Below, piece after piece: positions 16,186 to 27,973 of a stretch of DNA of 64,000 nt. Under the pieces are notes generated by a model that saw only the letters and a list, made by a program, of their open reading frames with translations, was not told where the DNA came from and searched no databases. Within the stretch, counting starts at the first letter, position 1, and each line of letters begins with the position of its first letter. The position numbers and the translations under genes are program-made. This DNA comes from Collinsella aerofaciens ATCC 25986 (GTDB lineage Bacteria > Actinomycetota > Coriobacteriia > Coriobacteriales > Coriobacteriaceae), in NCBI RefSeq assembly GCF_010509075.1, contig NZ_CP048433.1:1860001-1924000 (forward strand). The letters run 5' to 3'.

Positions 16186-17025
16186 ATGCTTGCAATTAAA
16201 AAGCTTAACAACAACGCGGTTCTTTGCCGTGACGGACAGGGGCGAGATGTCATCGCCATGGGCAGGGGCGTCGGTTTCGGCGGAGATTTTCCTCGAGAGC
16301 TCCCTCTTTCTAAAATCGAGCATACGTTTTACGACATTGATCCTAAAGGACAAGATGTCATGAGGGATCTTCCCTCGGATATCGTGATGTTTGCGGCGAA
16401 AGTTATGGACATCGTTGCCAACGAACTGCCCTACGACCTCTCGACCAATGCGACGCTGTTCATGGCTGATCACCTGTCGTTTGCCGTTGCGCGAGCCCAA
16501 AAGGGGGTCCGCATCGCGATGCCTCTTGCCTATGAAGTGCGGGAGACGTATCCGAAGGAATACAAGGCTGCCCAGTTTATCGTCATGCGACTCGAGAAGG
16601 AGCTCGGAGAGCGGCTTCCCAAGGATGAGATTGCCAGTATTGCGATGAATCTCGTGAACGCACGGGTTGTTGAAGCCGTCAAAGCCACGGCCGAGCCCAC
16701 AAAGCAGTTCGACGATATGCTCGAGGACGTTATCGAGATTCTCGAAAGCGATTTCCGCATTATTGTCGACCGCGATTCCTTTGATTTCACCCGCTTCGCC
16801 ACGCATCTGCGGTACCTGTTCAAGCGCATTCAAGCCGGCGAGTCGCTGAACAGCGCCAACATGCAGATGTACAAGAACTTTCGTGAGGAGTTTCCGCAGT
16901 TGGCAGAGTGCGTGAAGCATATCGGTTCCTATTGTCGTGAAACGTGGGACGCCACGCTCTCCGAGGAGGAGGAACTCTATCTGATGATCCATCTCAACCG
17001 GATCATCTCCAAAAAAGGATTGTAA
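16186..17025 (+). CDS. BglG/LicT-family transcription antiterminator
   Basis: A 279-residue protein: a CAT RNA-binding domain (residues 1-55, MLAIKKLNNNAVLCRDGQG, ending GFGGDF) and two PTS regulation domains. The PRD histidines are visible in MADHLSFAVARA, in YKAAQFIVMRL through EIASIAMNLVNA, in TRFATHLRYLFKRI and in LYLMIHLNRI. The start at 16186 follows AAAGGAGG. It should bind the RAT site upstream of its own gene and be controlled by phosphorylation from HPr and the adjacent EII protein. The next gene is 70 bases away. Confidence 0.92.
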   Translation: MLAIKKLNNNAVLCRDGQGRDVIAMGRGVGFGGDFPRELPLSKIEHTFYDIDPKGQDVMRDLPSDIVMFAAKVMDIVANELPYDLSTNATLFMADHLSFAVARAQKGVRIAMPLAYEVRETYPKEYKAAQFIVMRLEKELGERLPKDEIASIAMNLVNARVVEAVKATAEPTKQFDDMLEDVIEILESDFRIIVDRDSFDFTRFATHLRYLFKRIQAGESLNSANMQMYKNFREEFPQLAECVKHIGSYCRETWDATLSEEEELYLMIHLNRIISKKGL

Positions 17026-17095
17026 CCCGTAGCCATTCGGGGCATGACCTTTGCCGATTCGAACAGTAAGCCAAGATTGTGCAAAGGAGCCAATG

Positions 17096-20109
<3,014 letters not shown>

Positions 20110-20162
20110 TAACGTTAAGATGGACAAATGCGCCCGTTGGGGGAATAGTCGCGCCACTTTGC

Positions 20163-20190
20163 TTGACAACAGGCTAAACTAGCTAATAAA
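20163..20190 (+). promoter_or_regulatory. Promoter of the LacI-family gene
   Basis: TTGACA (20163-20168), 16-base spacer, AATAAA (20185-20190), about 100 bases before the start codon. The 20110-20291 gap otherwise shows no gene. Confidence 0.5.
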
Positions 20191-20291
20191 CATTTACTCT
20201 TCTGTTTAGATTGAATTTGCGGTCGTTTAGTTGCCGAGCCACGGGGCGGTCAAGCCACGATGCTCGGCCGCGACCGATGCTAGGGGGAATG

Positions 20292-21302
20292 ATGGCTAAA
20301 GCAAGCGTCCGCGAGATCAGCCGCATTACCGGCTTTTCGCCCGCAACCGTGTCCAACGCGCTCAACCGCAAGCGCAGCGTGAGCGAGGAGACCGCCAAGG
20401 TCATCCTGGAGTGTGCGCAGTCGCTCGGCTACCAGCAGTCGACGCAGCTCGAGAGCATCCAGTTTGTGCTTGCGCGCAAGACGGCCGCCATCCTGGACGA
20501 GAGCACCTTCCATCCCGCGGTCATCGAGGGCGTGGAGCGCCAGGCGCGTCGCCACGGCATGAGCACGAGCTTTGTCACGCTCGACTTTAGCGATCTTGAC
20601 GCTGTGCGCCCGCAGGTCGAGGGCCTGATCGCCGATCCGTCCGCCGCTATCGTGCTGATGGGTACCGAGCTGGGCGAGGAGGACTACGCCCTGTTCGCCA
20701 ACGCCGCCGCCCACCTGATCGTGCTCGACGGCTGGAGCGATCGCCAATACTTTGATGCCGTGGTCATTGCCAACACCGATTCGGTACTGCGCGCCGTGGA
20801 CTACCTTATCGAGAAAGGTCACAAGCAAATCGGCTATCTGGCGGGCGACCTTCGCATCCGCAACTTTAAGGACCGCGAGCGCGGCTATCGCCAAGCGCTT
20901 GAGGATGCGGGCCTCGAGGCCAATCCGGCATGGCGTGTCACGCTGGGCACCACGCTCGAGGGCGCTTATCGCGATATGGGCGCGTGGCTCGACAGCGTCT
21001 CGCACGACGACCTGCCGACGGCTTTCTTTGCCGAAAACGACGTGCTCGCCGTGGGTGCCATGCGCGCGCTCAACGAGCACGGTATTCGCGTGCCCGAGGA
21101 TGTCTCGATCATCGGCTTTGACGACCTGTCGTTGGGCGCCTTTTCCAACCCGCCGCTCACCACGGTGCACGTTCCCAAGCACGAGGTGGGCGAGATCGCG
21201 GTGCGCCGCCTGGTGGGCAACATCCGCAATCCCAAGAGCTATACCTGCAAGACGGCCGTATCGACCTATTTTGTCGAGCGCCAAAGCGTGCGCGAGATCT
21301 AG
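20292..21302 (+). CDS. LacI-family transcriptional regulator
   Basis: A 336-residue repressor. The N-terminal helix-turn-helix reads KASVREISRITGFSPATVSNALNRKRSVSEET, followed by the hinge and a periplasmic-binding-protein-like effector domain (VDYLIEKGHKQIGYLAGD, AFFAENDVLAVGAMRALNEHG, SIIGFDDLSLGAFSNPPLTTV). The residue after DRxVxxxT-type positions cannot assign the sugar. It stands downstream of the beta-glucoside operon but has its own promoter, so its target is unclear. ATG 20289 and 20292 are adjacent; the second is better spaced from TAGGGGG. Confidence 0.9.
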   Translation: MAKASVREISRITGFSPATVSNALNRKRSVSEETAKVILECAQSLGYQQSTQLESIQFVLARKTAAILDESTFHPAVIEGVERQARRHGMSTSFVTLDFSDLDAVRPQVEGLIADPSAAIVLMGTELGEEDYALFANAAAHLIVLDGWSDRQYFDAVVIANTDSVLRAVDYLIEKGHKQIGYLAGDLRIRNFKDRERGYRQALEDAGLEANPAWRVTLGTTLEGAYRDMGAWLDSVSHDDLPTAFFAENDVLAVGAMRALNEHGIRVPEDVSIIGFDDLSLGAFSNPPLTTVHVPKHEVGEIAVRRLVGNIRNPKSYTCKTAVSTYFVERQSVREI

Positions 21303-21364
21303 TCGGAACGGCGCCAGACCCCAGAGCGGAAAAGTCCTTCTAGATTACCTAGAATGATTTTTCT

Positions 21365-21481
21365 GGGACGGGGATTTAAAACTCATTGATCCCCGTCCCG
21401 GGTAGCTCATTTGGGACGGGGCTTTTTTGACTGGTATGATTGGTGCGACCATTCGAACCAGCTAAAAGAGCCCCGTCCCAA
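21365..21481 (+). promoter_or_regulatory. Four-segment palindromic leader before luxS (attenuator-like or repeat)
   Basis: Four mutually complementary segments: A GGGACGGGGAT (21365-21375), B ATCCCCGTCCC (21389-21399), C GGGACGGGG (21413-21421), D CCCCGTCCC (21471-21479). A pairs with B over 11 bases, C with D over 17 of 18 bases with outer sequence. B pairs with C to give a hairpin followed directly by six T residues. This is the geometry of an attenuator, but a pair of palindromic intergenic repeats acting as terminators for the LacI-family gene is equally possible. Confidence 0.5.
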
Positions 21482-21504
21482 TTTAACTACCGAGAGGATC
21501 TGCC

Positions 21505-21993
21505 ATGGAGCGCATCGCGAGTTTTTCCGTTGACCATCTGCTGCTTGAGCCCGGCGTGTATGTGAGCCGCATCGACCGCGATCCGGCGACCGGCGCCGCC
21601 GTCACCACTTTTGACCTGCGCCTGACCACGCCCAATAAGGAGCCGGTTATGAACACGGCCGAATGCCACACCATCGAGCACTTGGGCGCGACGTTCCTTC
21701 GCAATCATGCCGAGTGGTCGAGCCGCATTGTCTACTTTGGTCCCATGGGCTGCCGTACGGGCTTTTACCTCGTCGTGTTTGGCGAGGTGACGAGCGAGGA
21801 GATTCTGCCGCTCGTGCGTGAGCTGTTCGAGTTTGTCGCTGGCTTTGAGGGCGATATCCCCGGTGCCGCTCCCGAGGAGTGCGGTAACTACCTGGACCAG
21901 AACCTTCCCATGGCAAACTGGCTCGCGCGCCGCTACCTCGACCGCGACTTGGCCGATATCGACGAGAATCACCTGCACTATCAGCAGGCGTAA
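21505..21993 (+). CDS. luxS: S-ribosylhomocysteine lyase
   Basis: A 162-residue metalloenzyme that cleaves S-ribosylhomocysteine to homocysteine and the autoinducer-2 precursor DPD. Metal ligands are in AECHTIEHLGATF (the HxxEH motif), and GPMGCRTGFYLVVFG contains the catalytic Cys. The length is typical for LuxS. ATG 21505 follows GAGAGGA. It is monocistronic, bounded by the palindromic leader and a terminator. Confidence 0.96.
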   Translation: MERIASFSVDHLLLEPGVYVSRIDRDPATGAAVTTFDLRLTTPNKEPVMNTAECHTIEHLGATFLRNHAEWSSRIVYFGPMGCRTGFYLVVFGEVTSEEILPLVRELFEFVAGFEGDIPGAAPEECGNYLDQNLPMANWLARRYLDRDLADIDENHLHYQQA

Positions 21994-22023
21994 GGCTGCT
22001 TGCAGGAATAACGTTTGTGCCAG

Positions 22024-22055
22024 AAGCGCTCCCGCTCTTTGCGGAGCGCTTTTTT
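22024..22055 (+). terminator. luxS terminator
   Basis: Stem AAGCGCTCC with GGAGCGCTT, 10-base loop, then a run of T, 31 bases after the luxS stop. Confidence 0.85.
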
Positions 22056-22074
22056 ATGCCGAGTGCTCAAAACA

Positions 22075-22088
22075 GAACAAGATTGTTC
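22075..22088. promoter_or_regulatory. Possible operator before the DUF4867 gene
   Basis: The perfect dyad GAACAA-GA-TTGTTC is followed by a further half-like TGTTC and GAACA. It lies 41 bases upstream of the start codon. The regulator is unknown. Confidence 0.4.
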
Positions 22089-22128
22089 TAGAATGTTCAT
22101 ACTGTCACACAAACGAACAGGAGCGAAC

Positions 22129-22773
22129 ATGCATATCTACTCTGTCTCTGATCCCGAGTTCAAGTCCTATGGCAACGTTTGGGATAACGTTCCGTCCGAG
22201 CTTACGTCGCCCGTGCTCGAGGCACTTGCCTCCACGCCCATCCCCGAGGGCAGCAAGTATGTGGCCTCCGCGCCCGAGCTCGAGGGTGTCATGGATGCCG
22301 ATAAGCTGGGCTTTCTCATGTTTGGCGGTCGTCCCTTCCAGCTGGGCTGGTGCAACGGCCACAACACGCGTCTCAACTGCCTGGAGTACCACCGCGCGAG
22401 CGAGTTCAACCTGGGCGCCCGCGACTTTATCCTGCTCGTGGCGCATCGCTGGGAGATCGAGGACGGCAAGCTCGATACCGCGTGCGTCAAGGCGTTCCGC
22501 GTGCCGGCCGGCACGCTTGTTGAGGTTTTCAACACCACGCTTCACTACACGCCCTGCATGGTCGACGACGGCGGCTTCCAGGTGATGGTGGCGCTGCCCG
22601 CCGGCACCAACGGCCCGCGCCCCGAGGCTGCAGCCGACATGCCCACGGCTGGCGACAGCTACTGCTACTGGAAGGCCGACAAGTGGGTTCTCTGCCATGC
22701 TGACAGCCCCAAGGCTGCCGAGGGCGGCTACGTAGGTCTCATCGGCAAGAACCTCGACATCGCCGTGGACTAG
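22129..22773 (+). CDS. DUF4867-family protein (cupin-like)
   Basis: A 214-residue cytoplasmic protein beginning MHIYSVSDPEFKSYGNV. The sequence matches my recollection of the DUF4867 family, often found near sugar-metabolism genes. The regions FRVPAGTLVEVFNTTLHYTPC and GGFQVMVALPAGTNGP look like a cupin barrel with possible metal ligands. The biochemical function is not established. Start: ATG 22129 follows AGGAGCGA. No operon partner. A probable operator palindrome lies just upstream and a hairpin repeat just downstream. Confidence 0.7.
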   Translation: MHIYSVSDPEFKSYGNVWDNVPSELTSPVLEALASTPIPEGSKYVASAPELEGVMDADKLGFLMFGGRPFQLGWCNGHNTRLNCLEYHRASEFNLGARDFILLVAHRWEIEDGKLDTACVKAFRVPAGTLVEVFNTTLHYTPCMVDDGGFQVMVALPAGTNGPRPEAAADMPTAGDSYCYWKADKWVLCHADSPKAAEGGYVGLIGKNLDIAVD

Positions 22774-22780
22774 CGCATCG

Positions 22781-22827
22781 CCCCAAACCACCACAAAGGT
22801 GCCTGTCCCCTTTGCGGTGGTTTGGGG
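22781..22827. repeat. Palindromic repeat, conserved-loop family (copy 1)
   Basis: An 18-base stem (CCCCAAACCACCACAAAG with CTTTGCGGTGGTTTGGGG, one mismatch) closes an 11-base loop GTGCCTGTCCC. A second copy is at 36288-36324 with the same loop in inverted orientation. It may also act as a terminator for the DUF4867 gene. Confidence 0.75.
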
Positions 22828-22942
22828 CGGGCGGATATCGGGAAGTGCCGGACGGGGGAGGCTGCCGGGCGCCTTGCCGTCTGCGGATTTTGGGACATGT
22901 GGCCCGCTTTTTGGGCCCACCTGTCGGTACACTAAAAGCACT

Positions 22943-24826
22943 ATGGGTACCCGCGAGCGACATATCGGCCACGCGGCCGCCCGATCCGCACCCGTGGCGG
23001 ATCCCAGGGGCGGCAGGCTCTTCGCCATGCCGCGATTCCTTGTTGGCATAACACATCAGGTGTACCGTCACCGCGTCTTTGCTATCGCCGGCGCCATCAC
23101 CGCGCTGTTCCTCATGCTTTTGGCAGTCTTGCCGGCGCTGTTCGCCTTCGACCCCAAACTTTCTAACACCGTGCCCGCCTATAGCGAGGCGTCCGAAGAG
23201 GTCGTGGATGCGCTCGTCCATTCGAGCTCTCTGCCGTTGCTTGTCGCCGCAATTGTATTTTCGATCTGGGGCGTATCGGTCTATCTGCGCTGTTTGGACT
23301 ATGTGCTGCGCCGCCGCCTTGTTGCCGTCGCCACCATCTGCGCCCTGTGGATGATCGAAGTCATTCTCAAGTACAAGTCGTTCACGCCGTTCTATGCCAC
23401 CGTGCTGTGGTACCTGTACTACGTGCCCATGACGCTCATTCCGCTGCTCTACCAGTTGTGTGGTTTGCGCCTTGCGGGCCTGGAGCAACACCGCCTGGGT
23501 CGCCGCTACTGCGCTGCGCTGTGGATTGTGGCTATCCTGCTTATCGGATTTGTTCTCACCAACGATTTTCACCAGCAGGTCTTCCACTTTGACCGTACAA
23601 GCGACACCTGGAGCAACGATTACACGTACGGCTGGGGTTATTTCGCCGTCCTCGTGTGGACGGCCTTTAACTTTGTGGCCTTTTTTATCCTGGTGGGCCG
23701 GTCCTCGTCCTTTCGCATCCAACGTTTCTCGGGCACGGCGGCGCTCGTGCTGCTGGGCGGCGCGTTCTTTGCCATCTCATATGCGTTGCGCGTGCCCTGG
23801 GCATGGAGGCTCAACTTCTCGCTCATCTATTGCGTCTTGTGCGTGGTGGCGATGGAAATCTGTCTCGATTGCGGTGTCGTTCCGTCGTATCACGACATCG
23901 CCGGCATCTTCGACACCTTGCCGCTTGACCTCAAAGTTCTAACGCGCGACCTGCAGGAGGTCTATGCCACGCCGGTGTCAAAGCCAACGCCGGTAGGCGT
24001 GCGCGAGGAGTTGCGGACCCAGGAGCACGGCCGCGCCCATGCCTTTGCCGTGGCGTCCGATCCCGATGTGATGTACCGTGCCTTTCCACTGCTGGGCGGA
24101 TCGGCCCTGCTCGCCCAAGACGTGTCGGAGCTCAACGAGCTTAACCGTGAACTGGCACATCGTCGCATGGAACTGCAGCGTCAAAATGAGCTGCTCGCCG
24201 CCGACTACGACCTTAAGACGCATTTGGCAGATCAAGAGGCCGAGACCTTGCTGGTCCAAGACGTGGATCAAGCGCTTGTCCGCGCGCTCGAAGGGATGTA
24301 CGACCTGCTGAGCTCGCTGCCGCCGTTGACCGACGAAGTGTCTTCGCACGAGCGTTACCGCATGCTGCAGCGCGCCAAGATGCTCGTCGCCTATTGCAAG
24401 CGCAAGGGGTCACTCACGTTGGCGCAGCACGGGGAGAGCGGCTTTGATCGCGACCGCATTCAGCTCATTGCCAACGAGCTCGCAAGCGACCTGCGCACCA
24501 TCGATATCGATTGCGCCTCGATTATCGCCATACGGCGCCCGTTGCACGCCAGTACAGTAAGCGCCCTGTACGACTGCGTGTATGACTTTGCGTTTTTTGC
24601 CTACACCACCGACCATCCGGCGCTTATGTATCACTTGGGCGACCATGACCGGTGCAGTGTCGAGCTGCGTGCCACGCTTTTTTCCAACGATGATGAAGAT
24701 CTTTCGCAGACGCCCGCTGCGCAAGAGCTCGAAAGCGCTCTGCAAGGGCGCAACGTGGCATACCGCCTTGAGGGCGAACCCGGCCAGTTGCGTATGATCG
24801 TGTTGATGCCGCGGGCGGGTGAGTGA
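22943..24826 (+). CDS. Membrane sensor protein, kinase-like but without a clear catalytic core
   Basis: A 627-residue protein. An N-terminal seven-membrane-segment sensor region (about residues 35-310, similar in layout to histidine-kinase N-terminal 7TM domains) is followed by a coiled coil (LNELNRELAHRRMELQRQNELL) and a C-terminal domain without recognizable N, G1 or G2 ATP-binding boxes. The next two genes are a real kinase and a response regulator, with a two-base gap to the kinase. I infer an accessory sensor feeding that pair. The start at 22943 is the first plausible ATG and has a weak ribosome site; 23027 is an alternative. Confidence 0.65.
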   Translation: MGTRERHIGHAAARSAPVADPRGGRLFAMPRFLVGITHQVYRHRVFAIAGAITALFLMLLAVLPALFAFDPKLSNTVPAYSEASEEVVDALVHSSSLPLLVAAIVFSIWGVSVYLRCLDYVLRRRLVAVATICALWMIEVILKYKSFTPFYATVLWYLYYVPMTLIPLLYQLCGLRLAGLEQHRLGRRYCAALWIVAILLIGFVLTNDFHQQVFHFDRTSDTWSNDYTYGWGYFAVLVWTAFNFVAFFILVGRSSSFRIQRFSGTAALVLLGGAFFAISYALRVPWAWRLNFSLIYCVLCVVAMEICLDCGVVPSYHDIAGIFDTLPLDLKVLTRDLQEVYATPVSKPTPVGVREELRTQEHGRAHAFAVASDPDVMYRAFPLLGGSALLAQDVSELNELNRELAHRRMELQRQNELLAADYDLKTHLADQEAETLLVQDVDQALVRALEGMYDLLSSLPPLTDEVSSHERYRMLQRAKMLVAYCKRKGSLTLAQHGESGFDRDRIQLIANELASDLRTIDIDCASIIAIRRPLHASTVSALYDCVYDFAFFAYTTDHPALMYHLGDHDRCSVELRATLFSNDDEDLSQTPAAQELESALQGRNVAYRLEGEPGQLRMIVLMPRAGE

Positions 24827-24828
24827 CG

Positions 24829-26322
24829 ATGCAGATTTCGCTCATCCTTCCCCAAATCGTTGCACTCGATATTGTCTTTGCCCTGGCTGCGTGCCTGCAG
24901 ACGATCCACGTTCCGCTCATCGCATCGCGCCGCTCGTCCTATAACCGTAAGGCGGTTTGCACCTACGAGGCGAGCCTCGTGCTTCACCTGGTGGTTTCGG
25001 CGCTTATCCTGTTCGCGTCGTCTGGCTCGTATCTGGTGGCGCCGCTTGACGTTTGCGCCAGGGCAATGGGCGGAGCGCTGTGGCTCAATGCCGCAATCTT
25101 TGCCTATGGCGTGGTGCTTATGGTGCGCTATCGTCGCCCCGTCATGCTGGTCGAGCTGCTGCTTGTTGTCGCCGTGACGCCGCCGGTGGTTTTTGCCATG
25201 GGCTCGGCGTGGACCGTTGTCCTTATCGCAGAGGGAGCGTTCTTCCTGTTCCGTTCCATCGCGGCGCTCTTGATGGACGTCCGTAACCGCCAGGAGGATA
25301 TCACCGCGTTCTCGACGATCGAGACCATCAACGTGATTCCCGTGGGCATCCTGTATCTGGACCCGAGGGGCCGTCCGCTGCTCATGAACCGCTGCATGCG
25401 CAAAAACCTGGTGGAGCTTCATATGCCCACCGACCTAGGCGATATGAGCGGTACATGGAACGGCCTGCGCAAACTCAGCATGCAAATGCCCGAAAGCAGC
25501 CAGAACCGTGTGCGGATTAATCTGGACCGCTTTGGTGAGGCGCGGGCGGTGGTCGAGGTTTCTCCCGCCGAGATTCGCTTGTTTGTGCACGATGACGTTA
25601 TGGTTTCGGGCCGCCTCTTTGAGCGCATTATCGGCCTGGATGTAACAGAGTATGCGCATGCTCATGATCGCCTAGCGCAAGCCAACCACCTGCTTGAGCT
25701 TGCGGGCCAAGAGCTCCAAGCCCAGATCGAAGAAGTCAAAAAAGTTGCTGACAATGCGGCCTATCTGCGTATGCGCGCTCGCGTGCACGACGTGATCGGG
25801 CAGCGCCTGTCCATCCTCCATCGTTATCTGGAGGAGGGGCGCCTGGATGACGAGTCGCTCGAGCAGATCGACCCGCTGCTGCGCTCAATTGCCGCCGATT
25901 TGCGCAGTGGCGGTGCCAGCGAGCCTGCAGAGCAGCTGGGTGATATCGTCCATGCTTTTGGCCTGGTGAGTGTGCAGATCGATGTTGAGGGTGCGCTGCC
26001 TGAGGACGCGCGTGTCGCCGCCGCATTTTTGCAGATTATCCGTGAGGCCTCGACCAATGCCACCAAGCATGCACAGGCCCATCGGGTCCATGTGCGCCTG
26101 TGGCGGGAGACGTCGGAAGACGGCGCTGTTGCGCGGATGACCGTTTCTAACGACGGCGCGCCTGCACCCGTATCGTATCGCGAGGGAACGGGTATCCCAG
26201 GTATGAGGCATGTCGCGCAAGATCTGGGCGGCTGCCTGGAAATCCATGCCGCCCCGCCCTTTACGCTTGCGGTGTCCATCCCGCTCAACGCCAGCGCCAC
26301 AGCTCAAAGGAGAAGCTCATGA
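24829..26322 (+). CDS. Sensor histidine kinase (NarL/LiaS-type, HisKA_3-like)
   Basis: A 497-residue kinase with about six N-terminal membrane segments, a PAS-like region (FSTIETINVIPVGILYLDPRGRP split by the membrane linker), then a dimerisation helix with the phosphorylated His in RMRARVHDVIGQRLSI. The ATPase domain has LQIIREASTNATKHAQA (N box) and a G box in GTGIPGMRHVAQDLGG. The ATG at 24829 is two bases after the preceding stop. The response regulator start overlaps this stop (ATGA). Confidence 0.88.
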   Translation: MQISLILPQIVALDIVFALAACLQTIHVPLIASRRSSYNRKAVCTYEASLVLHLVVSALILFASSGSYLVAPLDVCARAMGGALWLNAAIFAYGVVLMVRYRRPVMLVELLLVVAVTPPVVFAMGSAWTVVLIAEGAFFLFRSIAALLMDVRNRQEDITAFSTIETINVIPVGILYLDPRGRPLLMNRCMRKNLVELHMPTDLGDMSGTWNGLRKLSMQMPESSQNRVRINLDRFGEARAVVEVSPAEIRLFVHDDVMVSGRLFERIIGLDVTEYAHAHDRLAQANHLLELAGQELQAQIEEVKKVADNAAYLRMRARVHDVIGQRLSILHRYLEEGRLDDESLEQIDPLLRSIAADLRSGGASEPAEQLGDIVHAFGLVSVQIDVEGALPEDARVAAAFLQIIREASTNATKHAQAHRVHVRLWRETSEDGAVARMTVSNDGAPAPVSYREGTGIPGMRHVAQDLGGCLEIHAAPPFTLAVSIPLNASATAQRRSS

Positions 26323-26939
26323 TCCGCGTCCTTATAGTCGAAGACCAGGCCATCCTGCGCGAGAGCCTGGCGCGTTCCGTTGGCGACCAGCCCGATATGA
26401 CCGTTGTTTCCGCCATTGCCGATGCTTCCGAGGCCTTGGGTGTCGCGCTCAAGGAGCGCCCGGACATGATACTGATGGACGTATGCACCGAGCATGATTC
26501 CAACGGCATCGTGGCGGCGGCGCGCATTAAAGAACAACTGCCCGAGTGCCGCGTCATTATCATGACCGGCATGCCCGAGATCACCTTTGTCGATCAGGCC
26601 CGCGAGGCGGGCGTCGATAGCTTTGTGTACAAGAACGTCGGTATCGACGAGTTGTTCGCCGTGATGCGCTCCACGCTGGCGGGCTATTGCACGTTTCCCA
26701 AGCCGCCCGAGAGTATTTTTTCGGGTACGGCGGCACTCGACGATGTTGAGCTATCGATTTTGCGCCTTGCCTGCGAGGGCAAGAGCCGTCGCGAGATCGC
26801 GGCCGAGCTGTTTATGAGTGAGGGCACCATCAAGCGTCGCATCTCGGAGATCCTCAACAAGACCGGCTACGACAACATCATGCGCTTGGCCGTGCGCGCA
26901 GTAACGGAGGGCAGCATCGTTCCCAATATGGAGCGCTAG
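26319..26939 (+). CDS. LuxR/NarL-family response regulator
   Basis: A 206-residue protein. The receiver domain begins MIRVLIVEDQAILRESLA, with the phospho-acceptor Asp in DMILMDVCTEHDS and the conserved Lys in FVYKNVGIDEL. The C-terminal LuxR helix-turn-helix is LACEGKSRREIAAELFMSEGTIKRRISEIL. The start overlaps the kinase stop by four bases, so the two are translationally coupled. It is the probable output of the three-gene module. Target genes are unknown. Confidence 0.93.
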   Translation: MIRVLIVEDQAILRESLARSVGDQPDMTVVSAIADASEALGVALKERPDMILMDVCTEHDSNGIVAAARIKEQLPECRVIIMTGMPEITFVDQAREAGVDSFVYKNVGIDELFAVMRSTLAGYCTFPKPPESIFSGTAALDDVELSILRLACEGKSRREIAAELFMSEGTIKRRISEILNKTGYDNIMRLAVRAVTEGSIVPNMER

Positions 26940-26956
26940 CGCTCGTTACGCATCGG

Positions 26957-26998
26957 CACAAAAACGACGGGGCCGCAGGATCAACTCCTGCGGCCCCG
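26957..26998 (-). terminator. Terminator of the lipoprotein gene
   Basis: A 13-base perfect stem (CGGGGCCGCAGGA with TCCTGCGGCCCCG), five-base loop, and on the minus strand a following TCGTTTTTG. It lies between convergent genes and may serve both. Confidence 0.75.
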
Positions 26999-27050
26999 CC
27001 TGACATGTGCGCGGATGTATCCGCCAATCCGCGGCCGTCGATGTCTGCCG

Positions 27051-27893
27051 CTACGCGATGGTTGCGCTGTAGGAGGCGACGTCCTCGTAGGAATCGGTCA
27101 GGTAGGCGTCGATGCCGATGGTCGTATTGACCAGGTCGTCAAGGCTGTCAAGCTCGCCGCTCGAGAACGTGAATTCCTCGGTGGCGCTGGTGCCGGGCAT
27201 CAGGTTAGCCGAGAACCAGGGTTCCTTCATAGTGCCGTTGACGTTGGTCTTGCCGGAAGGAGCGTAGAAGGTCAGGTCCTTGTCGCTCTTGTTGGTGATG
27301 TTGACGACAAAGCCGATGTCGCCCCAGTCGTCCTTGAATTTCTCGGTGATGGTGATGGTGCACAGATCGTCATCGGCGACGGTGACGGCGGGGGAGATTT
27401 CGACACTCTGGACGTCGTCGTCTTCGACGGCCTCATCGACCTCTTCTTCCTTCTCGGCCGCCTCGCGATCCTTCTTCACCGTGCCGGACAGATCCTTGTC
27501 GGACTTGGTGAAGATAAGCTTGTCGCCTTCCACCTCAAGGACGAGCTTGTCGTCCTTGAGCTTCAGGTCGTGCGACTCATCTTCGGCGGTGATCGTTACG
27601 GTGGTGGCGTCCTTGGCTTCCCATTTCAGGTCGGCGACCTCAAGGAACATATCGAGGACGCCTGTGCCGTCCTCGTCGAGGATCAGGACGCAGTTGAGGC
27701 CCCACTCCTTGAGCATATCCATGTACTCATCGGTGAGCTCTTCGCCATCCAAGGTTCCACCCGAGTACTGCCAGCTGCCGACGAAGTTGGCCTTGGGGTC
27801 CTTGCCGCCGCCGCTGCAGCCCGTCAGGGCAAAGGCGAGCGCCAGGACGCATGTCAGAAATGCGAGTACGGACTTTTTGAACGTTGTCTTCAT
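27051..27893 (-). CDS. Surface lipoprotein of unknown function
   Basis: A 280-residue protein with a lipoprotein signal peptide (KTTFKKSVLAFLTCVLALAFALTGC, shown here in part; lipobox LTGC). The mature part has two beta-rich segments separated by a very acidic linker (AAEKEEEVDEAVEDDDVQS). The second half (FKDDWGDIGFVVNITNKSDKDLTFYA) resembles DUF5067-like or immunoglobulin-like lipoprotein domains of Gram-positive bacteria. The start at 27893 follows AAGGAGG; an upstream ATG at 27908 overlaps it. Extracellular location is likely, function unknown. Confidence 0.72.
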   Translation of the reverse strand: MKTTFKKSVLAFLTCVLALAFALTGCSGGGKDPKANFVGSWQYSGGTLDGEELTDEYMDMLKEWGLNCVLILDEDGTGVLDMFLEVADLKWEAKDATTVTITAEDESHDLKLKDDKLVLEVEGDKLIFTKSDKDLSGTVKKDREAAEKEEEVDEAVEDDDVQSVEISPAVTVADDDLCTITITEKFKDDWGDIGFVVNITNKSDKDLTFYAPSGKTNVNGTMKEPWFSANLMPGTSATEEFTFSSGELDSLDDLVNTTIGIDAYLTDSYEDVASYSATIA

Positions 27894-27973
27894 GGTGTCC
27901 TCCTTCATCGAACGAAACCCATAGAAGCAAATGCGGGGGTGGCGGATCCCCCGCCAATTACCAGATAGAGGGG

